The notes beneath the pieces were generated by a model. It did no database searches, had not been told where the DNA came from, and saw nothing but the letters and a program-made list of their open reading frames with translations. 64,000 nt of DNA from positions 1 through 64,000 of the forward strand of contig JADEXA010000010.1 in assembly GCA_015207365.1 (NCBI GenBank), written 5' to 3'. Position numbers and translations under genes: made by a program. The DNA comes from Vacuolonema iberomarrocanum LEGE 07170 (GTDB taxonomy: Bacteria; Cyanobacteriota; Cyanobacteriia; Elainellales; Elainellaceae). Shown here in pieces: positions 45,838 through 55,756 of this stretch. Within the stretch, counting starts at the first letter, position 1. The number at the start of each line of letters is the position of its first letter.

Positions 45838-46544
45838 CAGGTGCGGCGATCGCCAAATAACCCAAACAGCGGCCCTAAAATCGCGCCGAAGGCAAAGCCA
45901 CCCGCATGGGCCCAGTAGGCAATGCCACCCGATTCCATCCCCACATTCGTCGATACGCCCAAGCTAGCAATACCATAGAGAGCTTGCATCGCGAACCAAA
46001 ATCCCAGGAAGAAAACCGCTGGAATGCGGAAGGGGAACAGGATGATGCCCAATGGAACCAGGGTCAAAATCGAAGCGCGCGGAAACCGTAGAATGTAAGC
46101 TCCCATAACTCCGGCGATCGCCCCGCTGGCTCCCAATGACGGAACAGACGAGCCAGACGAGAAAAACCACTGCGTTAACCCTGCAAGCATCCCACACAGG
46201 ATATAAAACGATAGAAACTTGCCATGCCCCAGCTTATCTTCGACGTTATTGCCAAAGATCCATAGATACAGCATGTTTCCAGCAACGTGCGCAAACCCTC
46301 CATGCAAAAACTGTGAGGTAATAAGCGTTATCCATTCTGGAAACGGAGCGCTGCCCAATGCTCCACCACTGGCAAAACTCTCCGTTAGCTGACGGGGCAC
46401 AATTGCCCAAGTCTGGAAGAACTGATCGAGCTGTGGGGGCGATAGCGTTAGTTCGTGAAGAAAGACGAGAACATTAACAACGATCAGGGCGTAGGTCACA
46501 TAGGGTGTGATCGTGGTGGGGTTATTGTCACGAATAGGAACCAC
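45837..46544 (-). CDS. Rhomboid family intramembrane serine protease
   Basis: 235 residues with six to seven membrane helices. The catalytic dyad is Ser140 in GASGAIAG and His213 in WAHAGGFAFG. ITSQFLHGGFAHVAGNMLYL carries the conserved HxxxxHxxxN pattern of helix 2. It starts with GTG. It cleaves membrane-spanning substrates; the target is unknown. It stands alone between the L35 gene and a gap. Confidence 0.93.
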   Translation of the reverse strand: MVPIRDNNPTTITPYVTYALIVVNVLVFLHELTLSPPQLDQFFQTWAIVPRQLTESFASGGALGSAPFPEWITLITSQFLHGGFAHVAGNMLYLWIFGNNVEDKLGHGKFLSFYILCGMLAGLTQWFFSSGSSVPSLGASGAIAGVMGAYILRFPRASILTLVPLGIILFPFRIPAVFFLGFWFAMQALYGIASLGVSTNVGMESGGIAYWAHAGGFAFGAILGPLFGLFGDRRT

Positions 46545-46909
46545 AGAACTGTCCTTTACATGCTTTGGGAAGACAAACGCGAAGGTATCGACGGAAAGAG
46601 CATTAGTCGTGAAGCGACAGAGGGATGCCGCGAGAATGGCGCAATCTTTACCGATCTCTGCATTTAGTTACGTTGGGTAATAATGAATGGCTTGCCGGAA
46701 TGGCATCTGTCGCACCAACCACTCCCTACTCGTTCCCCACCGTGCCATAAAAAAGGGTGAAGTCGGATCAAAGCCTGAAACCTATGTCTCAGATGTTTAG
46801 TCGCTTTGACGGCTTCACCCAATGGTTGGAGGGTACAAATCCGATGAACGTCAATCTATTGAACGTCAATCCATTCGATCGCCCCTCTAAGTTGTATCTA
46901 GCGATTTGC
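46545..46909. other. Intergenic region between rhomboid and petE
   Basis: 365 bp without recognisable gene or structure. It includes the 3' side of petE (no clear terminator seen) and the rhomboid promoter. Confidence 0.45.
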
Positions 46910-47329
46910 TTAGCCTTCGAATGTGATCTTACCGACCATGCCTGCACCCCGATGGGGTTCGCAGTAATAGCTGTAGGTCCCTGTAGGCATATCGCTCGTG
47001 AAGGTGACATCGTAGGACTCACCCGGAGAGAACATCAAACCCTTGTGCGAAAGGGAATCCACCATGCCTTTTGCTTCAGCAGGGATTTGGTTGCCATCGA
47101 AAGCAATGTTGTGGGGCGGGAGCTTGTTGTTGACCCAGTGAACCGTATCACCTGCGTGAACGGTGACATTGGACGGATCAAAAACAAGTAAGCCACTGTC
47201 AGAACCCATTTTGACGGTAACTGTTTCGGCGGCAGCAGGGGAAACAACTGCGACGAAACTAACAATGACTAACGTCACCGTCAGCAGGGTCAGGCTTAAA
47301 CTCCGCGAAACGCGAGCAATCAATTTCAT
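46910..47329 (-). CDS. petE: Plastocyanin
   Basis: 139 residues. A thylakoid-lumen blue copper protein that carries electrons from cytochrome b6f to photosystem I. A Sec signal of about 34 residues ([23 protein letters not shown]) precedes mature [12 protein letters not shown]. The type 1 copper ligands are His73, Cys123, His126 and Met131 ([15 protein letters not shown]). ATG 47329 has GAGG 6 bases upstream. In many cyanobacteria petE is copper-induced and replaced by cytochrome c6; no copper site can be read here. Confidence 0.97.
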   Translation of the reverse strand: MKLIARVSRSLSLTLLTVTLVIVSFVAVVSPAAAETVTVKMGSDSGLLVFDPSNVTVHAGDTVHWVNNKLPPHNIAFDGNQIPAEAKGMVDSLSHKGLMFSPGESYDVTFTSDMPTGTYSYYCEPHRGAGMVGKITFEG

Positions 47330-47736
47330 GGTTACCTCGGAATGTTTAAAACTCTTTGAACCCAATCCACATTCTATCGGAATCCTTGCCCCGAAAGACA
47401 ATGGATGCGCCTATCCTCGGCAGGATTTTTGTGCTTTCAGAAAAAGATAGTTGTTCGGTTGCACCAGATAAAGGGTTGTAGCTTGAGGTCGATTGCCCCT
47501 ACCAGTAGGGACTTCAGAGGGCTTAAACGTAACGCAGGGATCGGATTGCTGGGCATTTAAGAAACAAAACCCTGGTTCCATTTAGAAAACCAGGGTTTTG
47601 CTCGCAGTCTTGAAAGATGGAGTCGGACAAATGGAATCTTTGGGATCTCCCTAGTCTCGCACCGGTCTACTAGACCTTAGCCAACTATTGCCGAACCCTA
47701 TACCCTACTCCACCTGAAGGTATCTGGAGTGACGAT
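47330..47736. other. Intergenic region between psbV and petE
   Basis: Contains the psbV-side hairpin (47565-47600) and the petE promoter region. No gene is seen. Confidence 0.5.
47565..47600. terminator. Hairpin downstream of psbV, probable terminator
   Basis: CAAAACCCTGGTT and AACCAGGGTTTTG form a perfect 13-bp stem around a 10-base loop. It has short T/A runs at both ends and could act in either direction. It lies about 140 bases beyond the psbV stop codon. Confidence 0.7.
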
Positions 47737-48228
47737 CTAGTTGTAGATCTTGCCGCCGCCCCACTTGTCGCCCAAAACTTTGGGCTGCATCAGGATATGC
47801 CCGGCGATCACCTTCAAGTCATCCTGAGTCAAGTTACGCATCTTGGGATAGATGTCGGTGCTCTTGGTGCTGGGGTGACGTTCAGATATTTCTTCCAGAC
47901 CATCGTAGGTCGTGGGGTTGTTCATATAGTCCACCAGCGCTTCGATATTGTCGCGGGGAGGGGTCGCTAGTGCAAGGGTTTCGGGGTCTAGCCCAATGTT
48001 GGGGTCGGTCTTGGTAACGCCGCCCACGTGGCACTGCCCACAGGCGTAGTTAAATTGTCGCTTACCTACAGCTACCTCTTCCAGGGAAAGGATGTAAGAC
48101 TCACCCTCGGCATTCAGGGTTACAGTGCGGAGCCCTTCCTCCACTTCGAGGGCGATCGCGGGTTGGGCTATGAGTTGAACGACCATCAGCACGGCGATCG
48201 CAATCAACCAGACGGATCTCTTAAGCAC
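47737..48228 (-). CDS. psbV: Photosystem II cytochrome c550
   Basis: 163 residues. Extrinsic lumenal heme protein that stabilises the oxygen-evolving cluster. Signal peptide residues 1-26 (IAVLMVVQLIAQPAIA); mature LEVEEGLRTVTLN. The heme site CGQCH has Cys63, Cys66 and His67, and the distal ligand His118 corresponds to mature His92. The C terminus DKWGGGKIYN is conserved. It sits next to petE but is a separate unit. Confidence 0.97.
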   Translation of the reverse strand: MLKRSVWLIAIAVLMVVQLIAQPAIALEVEEGLRTVTLNAEGESYILSLEEVAVGKRQFNYACGQCHVGGVTKTDPNIGLDPETLALATPPRDNIEALVDYMNNPTTYDGLEEISERHPSTKSTDIYPKMRNLTQDDLKVIAGHILMQPKVLGDKWGGGKIYN

Positions 48229-49001
48229 GGAATCGGTTCTCCTTCCTCAAAAACTTCAGATGAATACAGAAATCACAAAAATGATTTACATAGAGTTGAC
48301 ACAGCAAAGTTGTGGTGGCACGCACCTCAAGCCTGCCCGCAAGAATGAAAAACTGTTGGGAAGAAGTGAGTGCCTGACTCGGGAGAATTACGTATTCTCC
48401 ACTTTGATAATCATGCCATCGAATGGATGCTTTCCCAAGCAATAAGTCGAGGCAGTCTCAACCCAGGCTGTCAGGCCAAAGTTTGGGGAGCAAAAAGACG
48501 TCCACGGGCGATCGCTCTTATATCTCACACGGCTTTGCCCATGGGTACCACCCACTTGGCACCATTTGGTTATCACTGTCATAGTAAAAAGTATCATTCC
48601 ACTATCCGGACAGCGCCATACCTTTGGGGAAAATGAAAACTAAGGGTTAGATAGCAGATTATCAAACTCTCAGAAAAACCATTCAAGAATTGACCCATTT
48701 AGTTCATAAGAATGAGGGTTAAACCCAGGGAAGTGCCAGCAGTCTAGCGGTCCGCCTCCAACCCAAGCCCAACCCCTATATAGAAAAAAGTTGGCTAGGC
48801 CTGTCTGACAATCCCAAAGTTGAGGGAATACTCAAAAATGAGATGAGCCTTTGTGGAATGATTGAGAAAGCGTGAAATCTTCTCTTTGCCATAACCGAAT
48901 GATTTCTTCTCGCTCAGGCGCAAGAAGCAGTGCGAAAACCATTTGCATTGGCTCAGCCCAGCGTTTATCCAGCAACCAGCATCACGAAGGGATGAGGGGA
49001 C
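48229..49001. other. 773-bp region without recognised gene
   Basis: Short frames only. The DNA near 48360-48500 contains coding-like stretches (a frame reading HFDNHAIEWMLSQAISRGSL on the plus strand) that I cannot place in a family; it may be a decayed gene. The promoter of the CheY-like gene should lie near 48950. Confidence 0.4.
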
Positions 49002-49367
49002 ATGACTAAAGTTTTAATCGTTGATGACAGCCAAACGCTGAGGCAAATGATCACTGAGTTGCTTGAGGGCATCGACATTGCTGTAGTCGAGGCGGCAAAT
49101 GGTGTGGAGGCCAAAACCCAGATTCTTAGCCACACGCCCGATCTGGTGATTACCGACCTGATTATGCCGGAAATGAATGGGTACGAACTTTGTCGTTGGA
49201 TCAAAAATGAACCGGCAACTAAGACGATCCCAGTCATGATCTGCTCCACCAAAAGTGAGGAGTTTGACCGCTATTGGGGCATGAAGCAAGGGGCAGATGC
49301 TTATATCACCAAACCCTTTCACCCGACAGAGTTGCTGAAAACAGTCAAGCGATTGATAAGGGGTTAG
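49002..49367 (+). CDS. CheY-like single-domain response regulator
   Basis: 121 residues, receiver domain only. Phospho-acceptor Asp52 (VITDLIMPEMNG), acidic pocket Asp8/Asp9, Ser82 (MICSTKSE) and Lys104 (YITKPF) are present. It resembles PilH/TaxP-type regulators of pilus motility and phototaxis, but no pil or tax gene is nearby. GAGGGGA precedes ATG 49002. Confidence 0.92.
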   Translation: MTKVLIVDDSQTLRQMITELLEGIDIAVVEAANGVEAKTQILSHTPDLVITDLIMPEMNGYELCRWIKNEPATKTIPVMICSTKSEEFDRYWGMKQGADAYITKPFHPTELLKTVKRLIRG

Positions 49368-49712
49368 TTGCAAATTTTTATTTTTCTGTTGCTATGTACC
49401 TTTCCATACATAGTAATCCTACGTTGGATGTGAAGGAGGGGATAGGGCGCAGTCTTCCCCCCTCTTCACATCCAATTTCACATAGTTGTGACACATAGTT
49501 GTGAGGTCACTATATGTACCATTGAGTCACCGATCTGGCGATCGCTCTTGCCGTTTCAGCTAGGTTGCCGGAGCTGTGCCGACCGCTCTTATTCACCCAA
49601 GGATACAAATCCTCTGCGGTTGGCGGAGAAAGGGTATGCTGCTATCAGGTTGTGCTGCTACTTTTCGCCGGTATCATTTGCTTTTACTCAACAGGCGTGG
49701 TTAAACGTTATC
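49368..49712. other. Intergenic region with palindromic element E2
   Basis: Contains family E copy 2 (49411-49512). The rest, 49513-49712, is open in the frame of the downstream Nudix gene but shows no family similarity, so I treat it as leader. Confidence 0.5.
49411..49512. repeat. Palindromic element, family E, copy 2
   Basis: Starts TAGTAATCC and ends GGTCACTA. The central stem TTGGATGTGAAGGA.GGG pairs with CCC.TCTTCACATCCAA around GATAGGGCGCAGTC. The right flank holds ACATAGTTGTGA twice. Compare copy 1 at 38757-38845. Confidence 0.72.
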
Positions 49713-50144
49713 GTGAGCTACCGCAATCCTATTCCCACTGTCGATATCATTATTGAACTGCTCGATCGCCCCTACCGACCCATTGTGCTCGTTGAACGAC
49801 TCAACCCTCCGCATGGATGGGCACTGCCGGGTGGGTTTGTGGACTATGGCGAAGCAGTAGAGAAAGCTGCGATTCGAGAGGCCGCAGAAGAGACAGGACT
49901 GCATATCAAACTTGTTGAGCAGTTTCAAGTCTATTCCGCTCCCGATCGCGATCCCCGGCACCACACATTGAGTGTTGTTTTCCTGGCAATGGCAAAAGGA
50001 GAACCCTTCGCGGGTGATGATGCCAAGAATTTAGCCGTGTTTGAGCTTTGGGATATTCCCCAAAATTTGTGTTTTGATCATGAGCGGATTTTGCGTGACT
50101 ATCGCTATTATCGAGAGCATGGTCTGCGACCTAAGTTGCTTTAG
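49713..50144 (+). CDS. Nudix hydrolase
   Basis: 143 residues from GTG 49713, beginning (M)[20 protein letters not shown]. The Nudix box [20 protein letters not shown], then ETGLHI, fits G-x5-E-x7-REUxEExGU completely. [16 protein letters not shown] suggests an ADP-ribose or nucleotide pyrophosphatase. A frame extends to 49488 but the added part is not family-like. The TAG stop is the first three bases of repeat element D1. Confidence 0.88.
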   Translation: MSYRNPIPTVDIIIELLDRPYRPIVLVERLNPPHGWALPGGFVDYGEAVEKAAIREAAEETGLHIKLVEQFQVYSAPDRDPRHHTLSVVFLAMAKGEPFAGDDAKNLAVFELWDIPQNLCFDHERILRDYRYYREHGLRPKLL

Positions 50145-50231
50145 GTAGAACTTGCGCAAATCTCGCATAATCCTGAGTACATTTATTGAGGGTGTGAGCG
50201 TAGCACGCTCACACCCTCAATAAAACGCATC
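50142..50231. repeat. Palindromic element, family D, copy 1
   Basis: TAGGTAGAACTTGCGCAAA, then CGCATAATCCTGAG, then a hairpin TTATTGAGGGTGTGAGCG with its perfect complement (50183-50223), then AACGCAT. The copy at 60434-60524 (reverse strand) keeps the flank nearly unchanged but has a different paired stem. Its first bases TAG are the stop codon of the Nudix gene. Confidence 0.85.
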
Positions 50232-50254
50232 AGTTGTTTGAGGGATGGTGGAAT

Positions 50255-50644
50255 ATGCGAAACGTGATTGAAACCAGTGCGGCCCCAGCCCCTGTAGGAC
50301 CTTATAGCCAGGCGATCGCTGCGCAGGGACGCATGGTGTTTATCTCCGGGCAAATTGCACTGGATGCTAAGACAGGGGCGATCGTGGGGGGAGACGATGT
50401 GGCGCAGCAAACCCAACAAGTGCTGGCAAATTTGCAAAGCATTCTCGATGCTGCCGGGGCGACCTTTAACGATGTGGTGAAAACGACGGTCTTTCTAGCA
50501 GATATGAACGATTTCGCGATCGTCAACGACGTCTATGGCAAAGCATTTGGGGAAGAATCGCCGCCCGCCCGAGCTTGTGTGGAAGTTGCCCGCCTGCCGA
50601 AGGATGTACGCGTAGAGATTGAGTGCATTGCTGTCGTGTCATAG
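50255..50644 (+). CDS. ridA: RidA family deaminase
   Basis: 129 residues. Hydrolyses reactive enamine/imine intermediates from amino acid breakdown. Motifs: [52 protein letters not shown] and the C-terminal [20 protein letters not shown] with the catalytic Arg. ATG 50255 gives the usual N terminus. Confidence 0.95.
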   Translation: MRNVIETSAAPAPVGPYSQAIAAQGRMVFISGQIALDAKTGAIVGGDDVAQQTQQVLANLQSILDAAGATFNDVVKTTVFLADMNDFAIVNDVYGKAFGEESPPARACVEVARLPKDVRVEIECIAVVS

Positions 50645-50844
50645 TTTGGGGGGCAAAATCATCCTTGGCTGCTGCAATGCCAGTTTTGGGGATCAGTAAA
50701 GTGTGCGCTGATGCGGGCGGTAAACCCTGCCCAAAAGAGTACGGCTACGCCCACCCACACTGGCTTTACCCGTTGATACAGTGAGAACAGTTGATTCTAT
50801 CAATCGACTCTACTCATTGACACACTGCTAAAGAGGTTCCAATT

Positions 50845-51183
50845 GTGAACGACACACCTAAGCAGATTTCAGGCTTATTTGGTAGCAACGGAGAGCACGG
50901 AGGCCAGTTGCTGCAATATGTTCAGGAAATGAGCCCCAAAACGATCGCCAAGCTATCCAAACCCGAATCCTCCGAGGTGTTTAAGGTCATGGAGCGCAAC
51001 GTCATTGGCTTGTTGGGCGGGTTGCCGTCTGAGCAGTTCGACGTTACGGTGGCGACGAGCCGCGAGCATCTGGGACGGTTGCTTGTATCCGCAATGATGA
51101 GTGGCTATTTCCTGCGAAACGCAGAGCAGCGACTGGCGTTTGAGCGATCGCTTGATTCCATGACAGACACAACACAATCTTAG
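50845..51183 (+). CDS. DUF760 protein
   Basis: 112 residues starting with GTG 50845 behind AGAGG. LLQYVQEMSPKTIAKLSKPE, FKVMERNVIGLLGGLPSEQF, REHLGRLLVSAMMSGYFLRN match DUF760, a family shared by cyanobacteria and plastids with no settled biochemical function. The gap before it (50645-50844) contains a possible 35-40 codon hydrophobic frame on the minus strand (VWVGVAVLFWAGFTARISAH) that I leave unannotated. Confidence 0.88.
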   Translation: MNDTPKQISGLFGSNGEHGGQLLQYVQEMSPKTIAKLSKPESSEVFKVMERNVIGLLGGLPSEQFDVTVATSREHLGRLLVSAMMSGYFLRNAEQRLAFERSLDSMTDTTQS

Positions 51184-51249
51184 GCTTGCCTAATCCTGGT
51201 CTTGCCGGATTGAGCCTCCCATGTTCGGATTTGTTTCCAAGAGAAGGCT

Positions 51250-52398
51250 GTGAAGCGGGTATCGACAAAGCGACAACGTATTTCTAATCCTGATATCTCG
51301 GTAGATTCCCCTGGGGAGCTGCCGAGTTTTGTTGTATTGGCTTTGCGCCAACGATTACTTCAGTGGTATGCCGAGCAGGGTCGCGATCTGCCCTGGCGCA
51401 GAACCCACGACCCCTATGCCATCTGGATCTCAGAAATCATGTTGCAGCAGACCCAGGTGAAGACGGTGATCCCTTACTACACTCGGTGGCTGGAGTCGTT
51501 GCCGACGATCGCCGACCTTGCGGTGGCTGACCAAAACCAGGTACTCAAGCTCTGGCAGGGGTTGGGCTACTACGCCCGCGCCCGCCATTTGCACCAGGCG
51601 GCTCAGCAGATGATGACCCACCATCAAGGGGAATTTCCTCATACCCTGCCCGAGGTGCTGGCGCTGCCAGGAATTGGGCGCACAACAGCTGGGGGCATCC
51701 TAAGTGCGGCCTTCAACCAGCCCATTTCCATTTTGGATGGCAATGTAAAACGGGTCTTGACACGCCTGATAGCATTGAAACGCCCAGTGAAGAAGGCATC
51801 CAAACAGTTGTGGCACATCTCCGACCAGGTGCTTGACCCGGTGCAGCCAGGCGTCTTTAATCAAGCATTGATGGATCTGGGCGCGACGGTGTGTTTGCCC
51901 CGAACGCCAGATTGTGGGGCCTGTCCCTGCTCAGACTTTTGTCGGGCCTTTCAACAAAACATGCAAAACGAGTTGCCCATGCGTGAAGAAAAAGCACCTA
52001 TCCCCCATAAGTCGATTGGGGTTGCTGTCATCTGGAATGAGGCGGGACAGATTTTGATCGATCGCCGTCCTCCGTCGGGTTTGCTGGGCGGGCTATGGGA
52101 GTTTCCTGGTGGCAAAATTGAACCGGGCGAAACAGTAGAGGATTGCATTCGGCGCGAAATTCAGGAGGAGCTGGGGATTGAAGTCGAGGTGGGCGATCGC
52201 CTGATCAGCCTCGACCATGCCTATTCTCACTTCCGGGTTACCCTCAATGTGCACCACTGTCGCCACCTCTCGGGCGAACCGCAACCAATCGAATGCGACG
52301 AAATCCGCTGGGTTTCCCTTGATGAACTTGACCAATACCCTTTTCCCGCAGCCAATGTTCAGATTATTGATGCGCTAAAACAAAACGCTGCCCAGTAA
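51250..52398 (+). CDS. mutY: Adenine DNA glycosylase with intact C-terminal Nudix domain
   Basis: 382 residues, start GTG 51250. Removes adenine paired with 8-oxoguanine. Catalytic Glu62 (SEIMLQQTQVKTVIPYYTRW), helix-hairpin-helix LPGIGRTTAGGI (about 139-150), Asp163 in ILDGNVKRVL, and the 4Fe-4S ligands Cys215, Cys222, Cys225, Cys231. The C-terminal domain (about 255-375) carries a complete Nudix box (Gly288, Glu294, Arg302, Glu303, Glu306, Glu307, Gly309), which in ordinary MutY is degenerate. It may also hydrolyse 8-oxo-dGTP. Confidence 0.95.
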   Translation: MKRVSTKRQRISNPDISVDSPGELPSFVVLALRQRLLQWYAEQGRDLPWRRTHDPYAIWISEIMLQQTQVKTVIPYYTRWLESLPTIADLAVADQNQVLKLWQGLGYYARARHLHQAAQQMMTHHQGEFPHTLPEVLALPGIGRTTAGGILSAAFNQPISILDGNVKRVLTRLIALKRPVKKASKQLWHISDQVLDPVQPGVFNQALMDLGATVCLPRTPDCGACPCSDFCRAFQQNMQNELPMREEKAPIPHKSIGVAVIWNEAGQILIDRRPPSGLLGGLWEFPGGKIEPGETVEDCIRREIQEELGIEVEVGDRLISLDHAYSHFRVTLNVHHCRHLSGEPQPIECDEIRWVSLDELDQYPFPAANVQIIDALKQNAAQ

Positions 52399-52439
52399 AT
52401 GCAACCAATGCAGCGTATGGCTGATGCCGGGGCGTCAGA

Positions 52440-53078
52440 TTATTCCTGGCGATCTTTTGCCTGATCTCTGCCGCCCAGATTTTCCAAGGCAGCTTCAGCG
52501 GCTCTTGCCCCCGCGAGGATGTCTCGCTCTTCGCCTCCTAGGTAAAGACGCCCAAAGGTACCCACCGAGGAAATTTGCAGGATGTTGATCAGGGCTGCTT
52601 TTTCGGCCTCATTAGCGGCGAGAGAGGCATAGGCAGCAGGTTCCACTTCCAAGATGTAGAGCGTCTGGCCTGTCAGCAACATTTGCCCCCGACGGTTGCG
52701 GTTGGTGAGTTGAGTGTGGTGGGCATCAACATTACGAATAATTTGGTTTGAGATGATGCGGGGTCGCAGGCAGTCATTGGCTCTCACGCCAATGGCTTCG
52801 AGAATGGCGCGTCCGGCGGCGTGAACCTCACCCTGATTGCCGGAATGCACTTCCAGTAAGCCATACAAACGCTCAGTGATTAACACCCCAGGACGGACAA
52901 CCGCCGCTTTTAAGGCTTTGTCCATCAGGTGGTTGATTTCAATGCCGGGAGAAACTTCGACCCAAAGGGAGGCATCACCGGGGAGTGGCAAGAAGCCCAA
53001 TGCAACGGTGCCAAGGTAAGCGGCGTGCTGAGCTTGCAGGCGATCGATATAAACGTAGCTACGAAGGTCAATTCCCAA
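52440..53078 (-). CDS. ccmP: Carboxysome shell protein CcmP (tandem BMC domain)
   Basis: 212 residues forming two fused BMC domains that assemble as a trimer with a gated pore, a minor shell component of beta-carboxysomes. [60 protein letters not shown] and [20 protein letters not shown] are CcmP motifs. The start is an unusual TTG at 53078, chosen because homologues begin MG(V/I)(E/D)LRSYVY. CcmP genes usually lie away from the main ccm operon, as here. Confidence 0.95.
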   Translation of the reverse strand: MGIDLRSYVYIDRLQAQHAAYLGTVALGFLPLPGDASLWVEVSPGIEINHLMDKALKAAVVRPGVLITERLYGLLEVHSGNQGEVHAAGRAILEAIGVRANDCLRPRIISNQIIRNVDAHHTQLTNRNRRGQMLLTGQTLYILEVEPAAYASLAANEAEKAALINILQISSVGTFGRLYLGGEERDILAGARAAEAALENLGGRDQAKDRQE

Positions 53079-53512
53079 GATTCAAACGGCAAATAAAGAT
53101 TATAGAAGCAACGAGCCAGAGGCTCTCAAGGATGAATTTTCTGAACAAACGCCCACGCACAGAAAAATGGATAAGGCGATTTTCTTTGAAATGTTTCTCG
53201 GGGTTGTAGTGATTGTGTGAATCGGCTTCTACCTTTCGTAAGGTAGATAACAGGCTATGCAATTAGCTCAAAAATAGTAGATATCTCAGAACTCGCAAAC
53301 TCGCTTAAGAGAGAGCCTTTTGGTAAAACTGGCCAAGTCTTCTTATTAAGCGCGATCGCACGACATTCCCACTGGAGGTCATCTCCTATTCAATCTATCG
53401 TAATCCTTACATTTACACGATAATCCAGCCGTAGTTAGGATAGGATTCGCTAGGCATTTCTGCCAACCCTCGGAGGTTCGGATACCATTGCAGTGTATAG
53501 TTGCGAAAAACC
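53079..53512. other. Divergent intergenic region ccmP / antiporter
   Basis: 434 bp, A+T-rich in the middle. It holds no recognised gene or palindromic element and presumably both promoters. Confidence 0.5.
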
Positions 53513-55708
53513 ATGCTGGATGAGCTGACCGCAATGGACACAGCGTTAGTGCTCATGCTGCAAGTCATTGTGGCAGTAATCGCCGGAATCGGGGCACAGG
53601 TGGTTGGAGACTTCTTGAAGGTTCCCAGCATCGTTTTCCTGCTACTCTTTGGTATTTTACTCGGCAACGATGTACTGGGGATCTTGAACCCCCAGATGTT
53701 TGGGGATGGGCTGGAAGTTATTGTTGCCCTGTCCGTTGCGCTCATCTTGTTTGAAGGCGGGCTAACCCTTGAAATCCGAGGGTTGAATCAGGTCTCGGGC
53801 AGCCTCCGCAATTTAGTGACGGTGGGGACTCTGGTGACGCTGATTGGTGGAGGAATGGCCGCGCACTGGCTGGGAGAATTTCCCTGGGCGATCGCGTTTC
53901 TCTATGGCTCGCTCGTTGTAGTGACGGGGCCAACGGTCATTTCGCCGCTGCTCAAACAAGTACAGGTCGAGCGCCCCGTTGCTGTACTTCTAGAAGGCGA
54001 AAGCGTGTTGATCGATCCCGTCGGAGCCATTCTGGCGGTGGTTGTGCTTGACGTCATTCTCAACAATGGTGCAACCGATCCCTTAAGTGTCGTGAGTGGT
54101 TTGCTAATTCGTTTGGGAATTGGTGGCAGCCTTGGAGCCTTGGGTGGATGGGCTTTAGGGCAATCCCTTAAGCGGAATCGGTTTCTGTCGGATGATTTGA
54201 AGAATTTGGTCGTGCTGGCAGGCATTTGGGGATTGTTTGGGCTGGCGCAACTGATCCGCAGCGAAGCGGGGTTAATGACGGCAGTGGTGGCTGGCTTGGT
54301 GTTACGTGCCTCGTCGATTCCCGACGAACGACCCCTGCGCCGCTTCAAAGGCCAGCTCACGATTCTGGCGGTGTCCGTTTTGTTCGTCATGCTTTCCGCC
54401 GATCTTTCCCTGGCCAGTTTGTTTGCCTTGGGTAAAGGAGCCTTGCTGACGGTGGCGGTTCTGATGTTTGTGGTGCGTCCGCTGAACATATGGATTTGCA
54501 CCCTCGACAATCGGGAACTGAACTGGCGACAGAAAATGTTTTTGTCCTGGATCGCGCCCCGTGGCATTGTGTCAGCGTCGGTGGCGTCCCTATTTGCGAT
54601 CTTGCTGACAGAGCGAGGCATTACGGGGGGGGATTCGATCAAAGCACTGGTCTTCCTCACCATCATCTCTACGGTCTTTTTGCAGGGACTAACAGCACGT
54701 TGGGTGGCACGGTTGTTGCGGGTCAATGCGACGGATTCAACGGGCGTGGTCGTGGTCGGGTGCAATCCACTAGGACGCTTGCTGGCGCGACTATTTCAAG
54801 AGGAAGGGGAAACGGCGGTACTGATTGACACCGATTTGCAAGCCTGCCGCATGGCTGAAATTGAGGGATTGCAAGCGATCGCCAGTAGTGCCCTCGACAA
54901 CATTGTGCTGGAGCAAGCGGGGATTGACGTTGCAGGAACATTTGTGGCGGTCACGTCCAACGGGACGGTCAACCGGGTGGTGGCGCAGCGGGCTGCGGAG
55001 GAGTTTAATCCACCTAATGTGCTCACGCTCCTGCCCAGTGATGCCGCGGCTAACTCAGATGCCTCAGAAAAAGCCTCAAAGGTAAAAACAGCCATGCTCC
55101 AGCAGGTTCCCCTCAAAACTTGGAACCGCTACCTCAGCGATCGCGATGTGCGCCTCGGACACACCATGATTCGTGAAGGAGAAGAACGGGAGCGCCAACT
55201 GAAGCATGTGCGATCGCTGATCGAGAACGGACGGGTGTTGCCTTTGCTGGTGCAGCGTAAACATCAGCTTCGGATAGTTGAACCCGAACAAGATTGGAAG
55301 GCGGGCGCGCGTCTCCTGTTTCTCTACCACAATCCCAAGCCGCAGCTGATGAAGCGTCTGGGCGGTGGTGGCAGCAGTACCAAACTGGTTGTTGAAACCA
55401 TTACTGAAGTTGAGAATTTGCCGGAACCCACCCCCGAAGCTGCAATCAAGCCACCGCCGTATCCCGATGCCAAAGCAGTAAGCGAAACCAACGAGGTTCC
55501 TTCCACAGCCCCTAAAGCCGCCACCCCTAAAAAGAAAGCAACCGCAACCAATGGTGCTGAGCGCCTGGAGTCCACCCAATCGTCCTCAACGGCGGCAACC
55601 CCAAGCAGTACAACCGAAGCTAAGTCAGGGGCTGCCCATGGTACGACCTCTCAGCCTTCGTCGGCAGAGGATGCGATCGCCTCACCCAAAGATCCAGAAA
55701 AAAAATAA
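53513..55708 (+). CDS. Cation/proton antiporter (CPA family) with TrkA-N-like domain
   Basis: 731 residues. About twelve membrane helices span residues 10-400 (VPSIVFLLLFGILLGNDVLG, LFEGGLTLEIRGLNQV, EGESVLIDPVGAILAVVVLD, WIAPRGIVSASVASLFAILL). The Asp in LIDPVG is the expected ion-binding position. Residues about 408-520 form a Rossmann TrkA-N/RCK-like domain (VVVVGCNPLGRLLARLFQEE). The tail (600-731) is Ser/Thr/Ala/Pro-rich and disordered. It probably exchanges Na+ or K+ for protons. The start is uncertain (53513, 53534). Confidence 0.9.
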   Translation: MLDELTAMDTALVLMLQVIVAVIAGIGAQVVGDFLKVPSIVFLLLFGILLGNDVLGILNPQMFGDGLEVIVALSVALILFEGGLTLEIRGLNQVSGSLRNLVTVGTLVTLIGGGMAAHWLGEFPWAIAFLYGSLVVVTGPTVISPLLKQVQVERPVAVLLEGESVLIDPVGAILAVVVLDVILNNGATDPLSVVSGLLIRLGIGGSLGALGGWALGQSLKRNRFLSDDLKNLVVLAGIWGLFGLAQLIRSEAGLMTAVVAGLVLRASSIPDERPLRRFKGQLTILAVSVLFVMLSADLSLASLFALGKGALLTVAVLMFVVRPLNIWICTLDNRELNWRQKMFLSWIAPRGIVSASVASLFAILLTERGITGGDSIKALVFLTIISTVFLQGLTARWVARLLRVNATDSTGVVVVGCNPLGRLLARLFQEEGETAVLIDTDLQACRMAEIEGLQAIASSALDNIVLEQAGIDVAGTFVAVTSNGTVNRVVAQRAAEEFNPPNVLTLLPSDAAANSDASEKASKVKTAMLQQVPLKTWNRYLSDRDVRLGHTMIREGEERERQLKHVRSLIENGRVLPLLVQRKHQLRIVEPEQDWKAGARLLFLYHNPKPQLMKRLGGGGSSTKLVVETITEVENLPEPTPEAAIKPPPYPDAKAVSETNEVPSTAPKAATPKKKATATNGAERLESTQSSSTAATPSSTTEAKSGAAHGTTSQPSSAEDAIASPKDPEKK

Positions 55709-55756
55709 TCAACAACCCTCCTTGGATTCTGTAAACCTTCAGACGGATCGTAGGCA

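Noticed and set aside
50650..50800. Possible small hydrophobic protein on the minus strand (VWVGVAVLFWAGFTARISAH...)
   Set aside because: Plausible membrane segment but no good start codon or ribosome binding site; left unannotated.
53902..54765. 287-codon frame opposite the antiporter
   Set aside because: Antisense to conserved membrane helices; Ser/Thr/Arg-rich composition is typical of a shadow frame.
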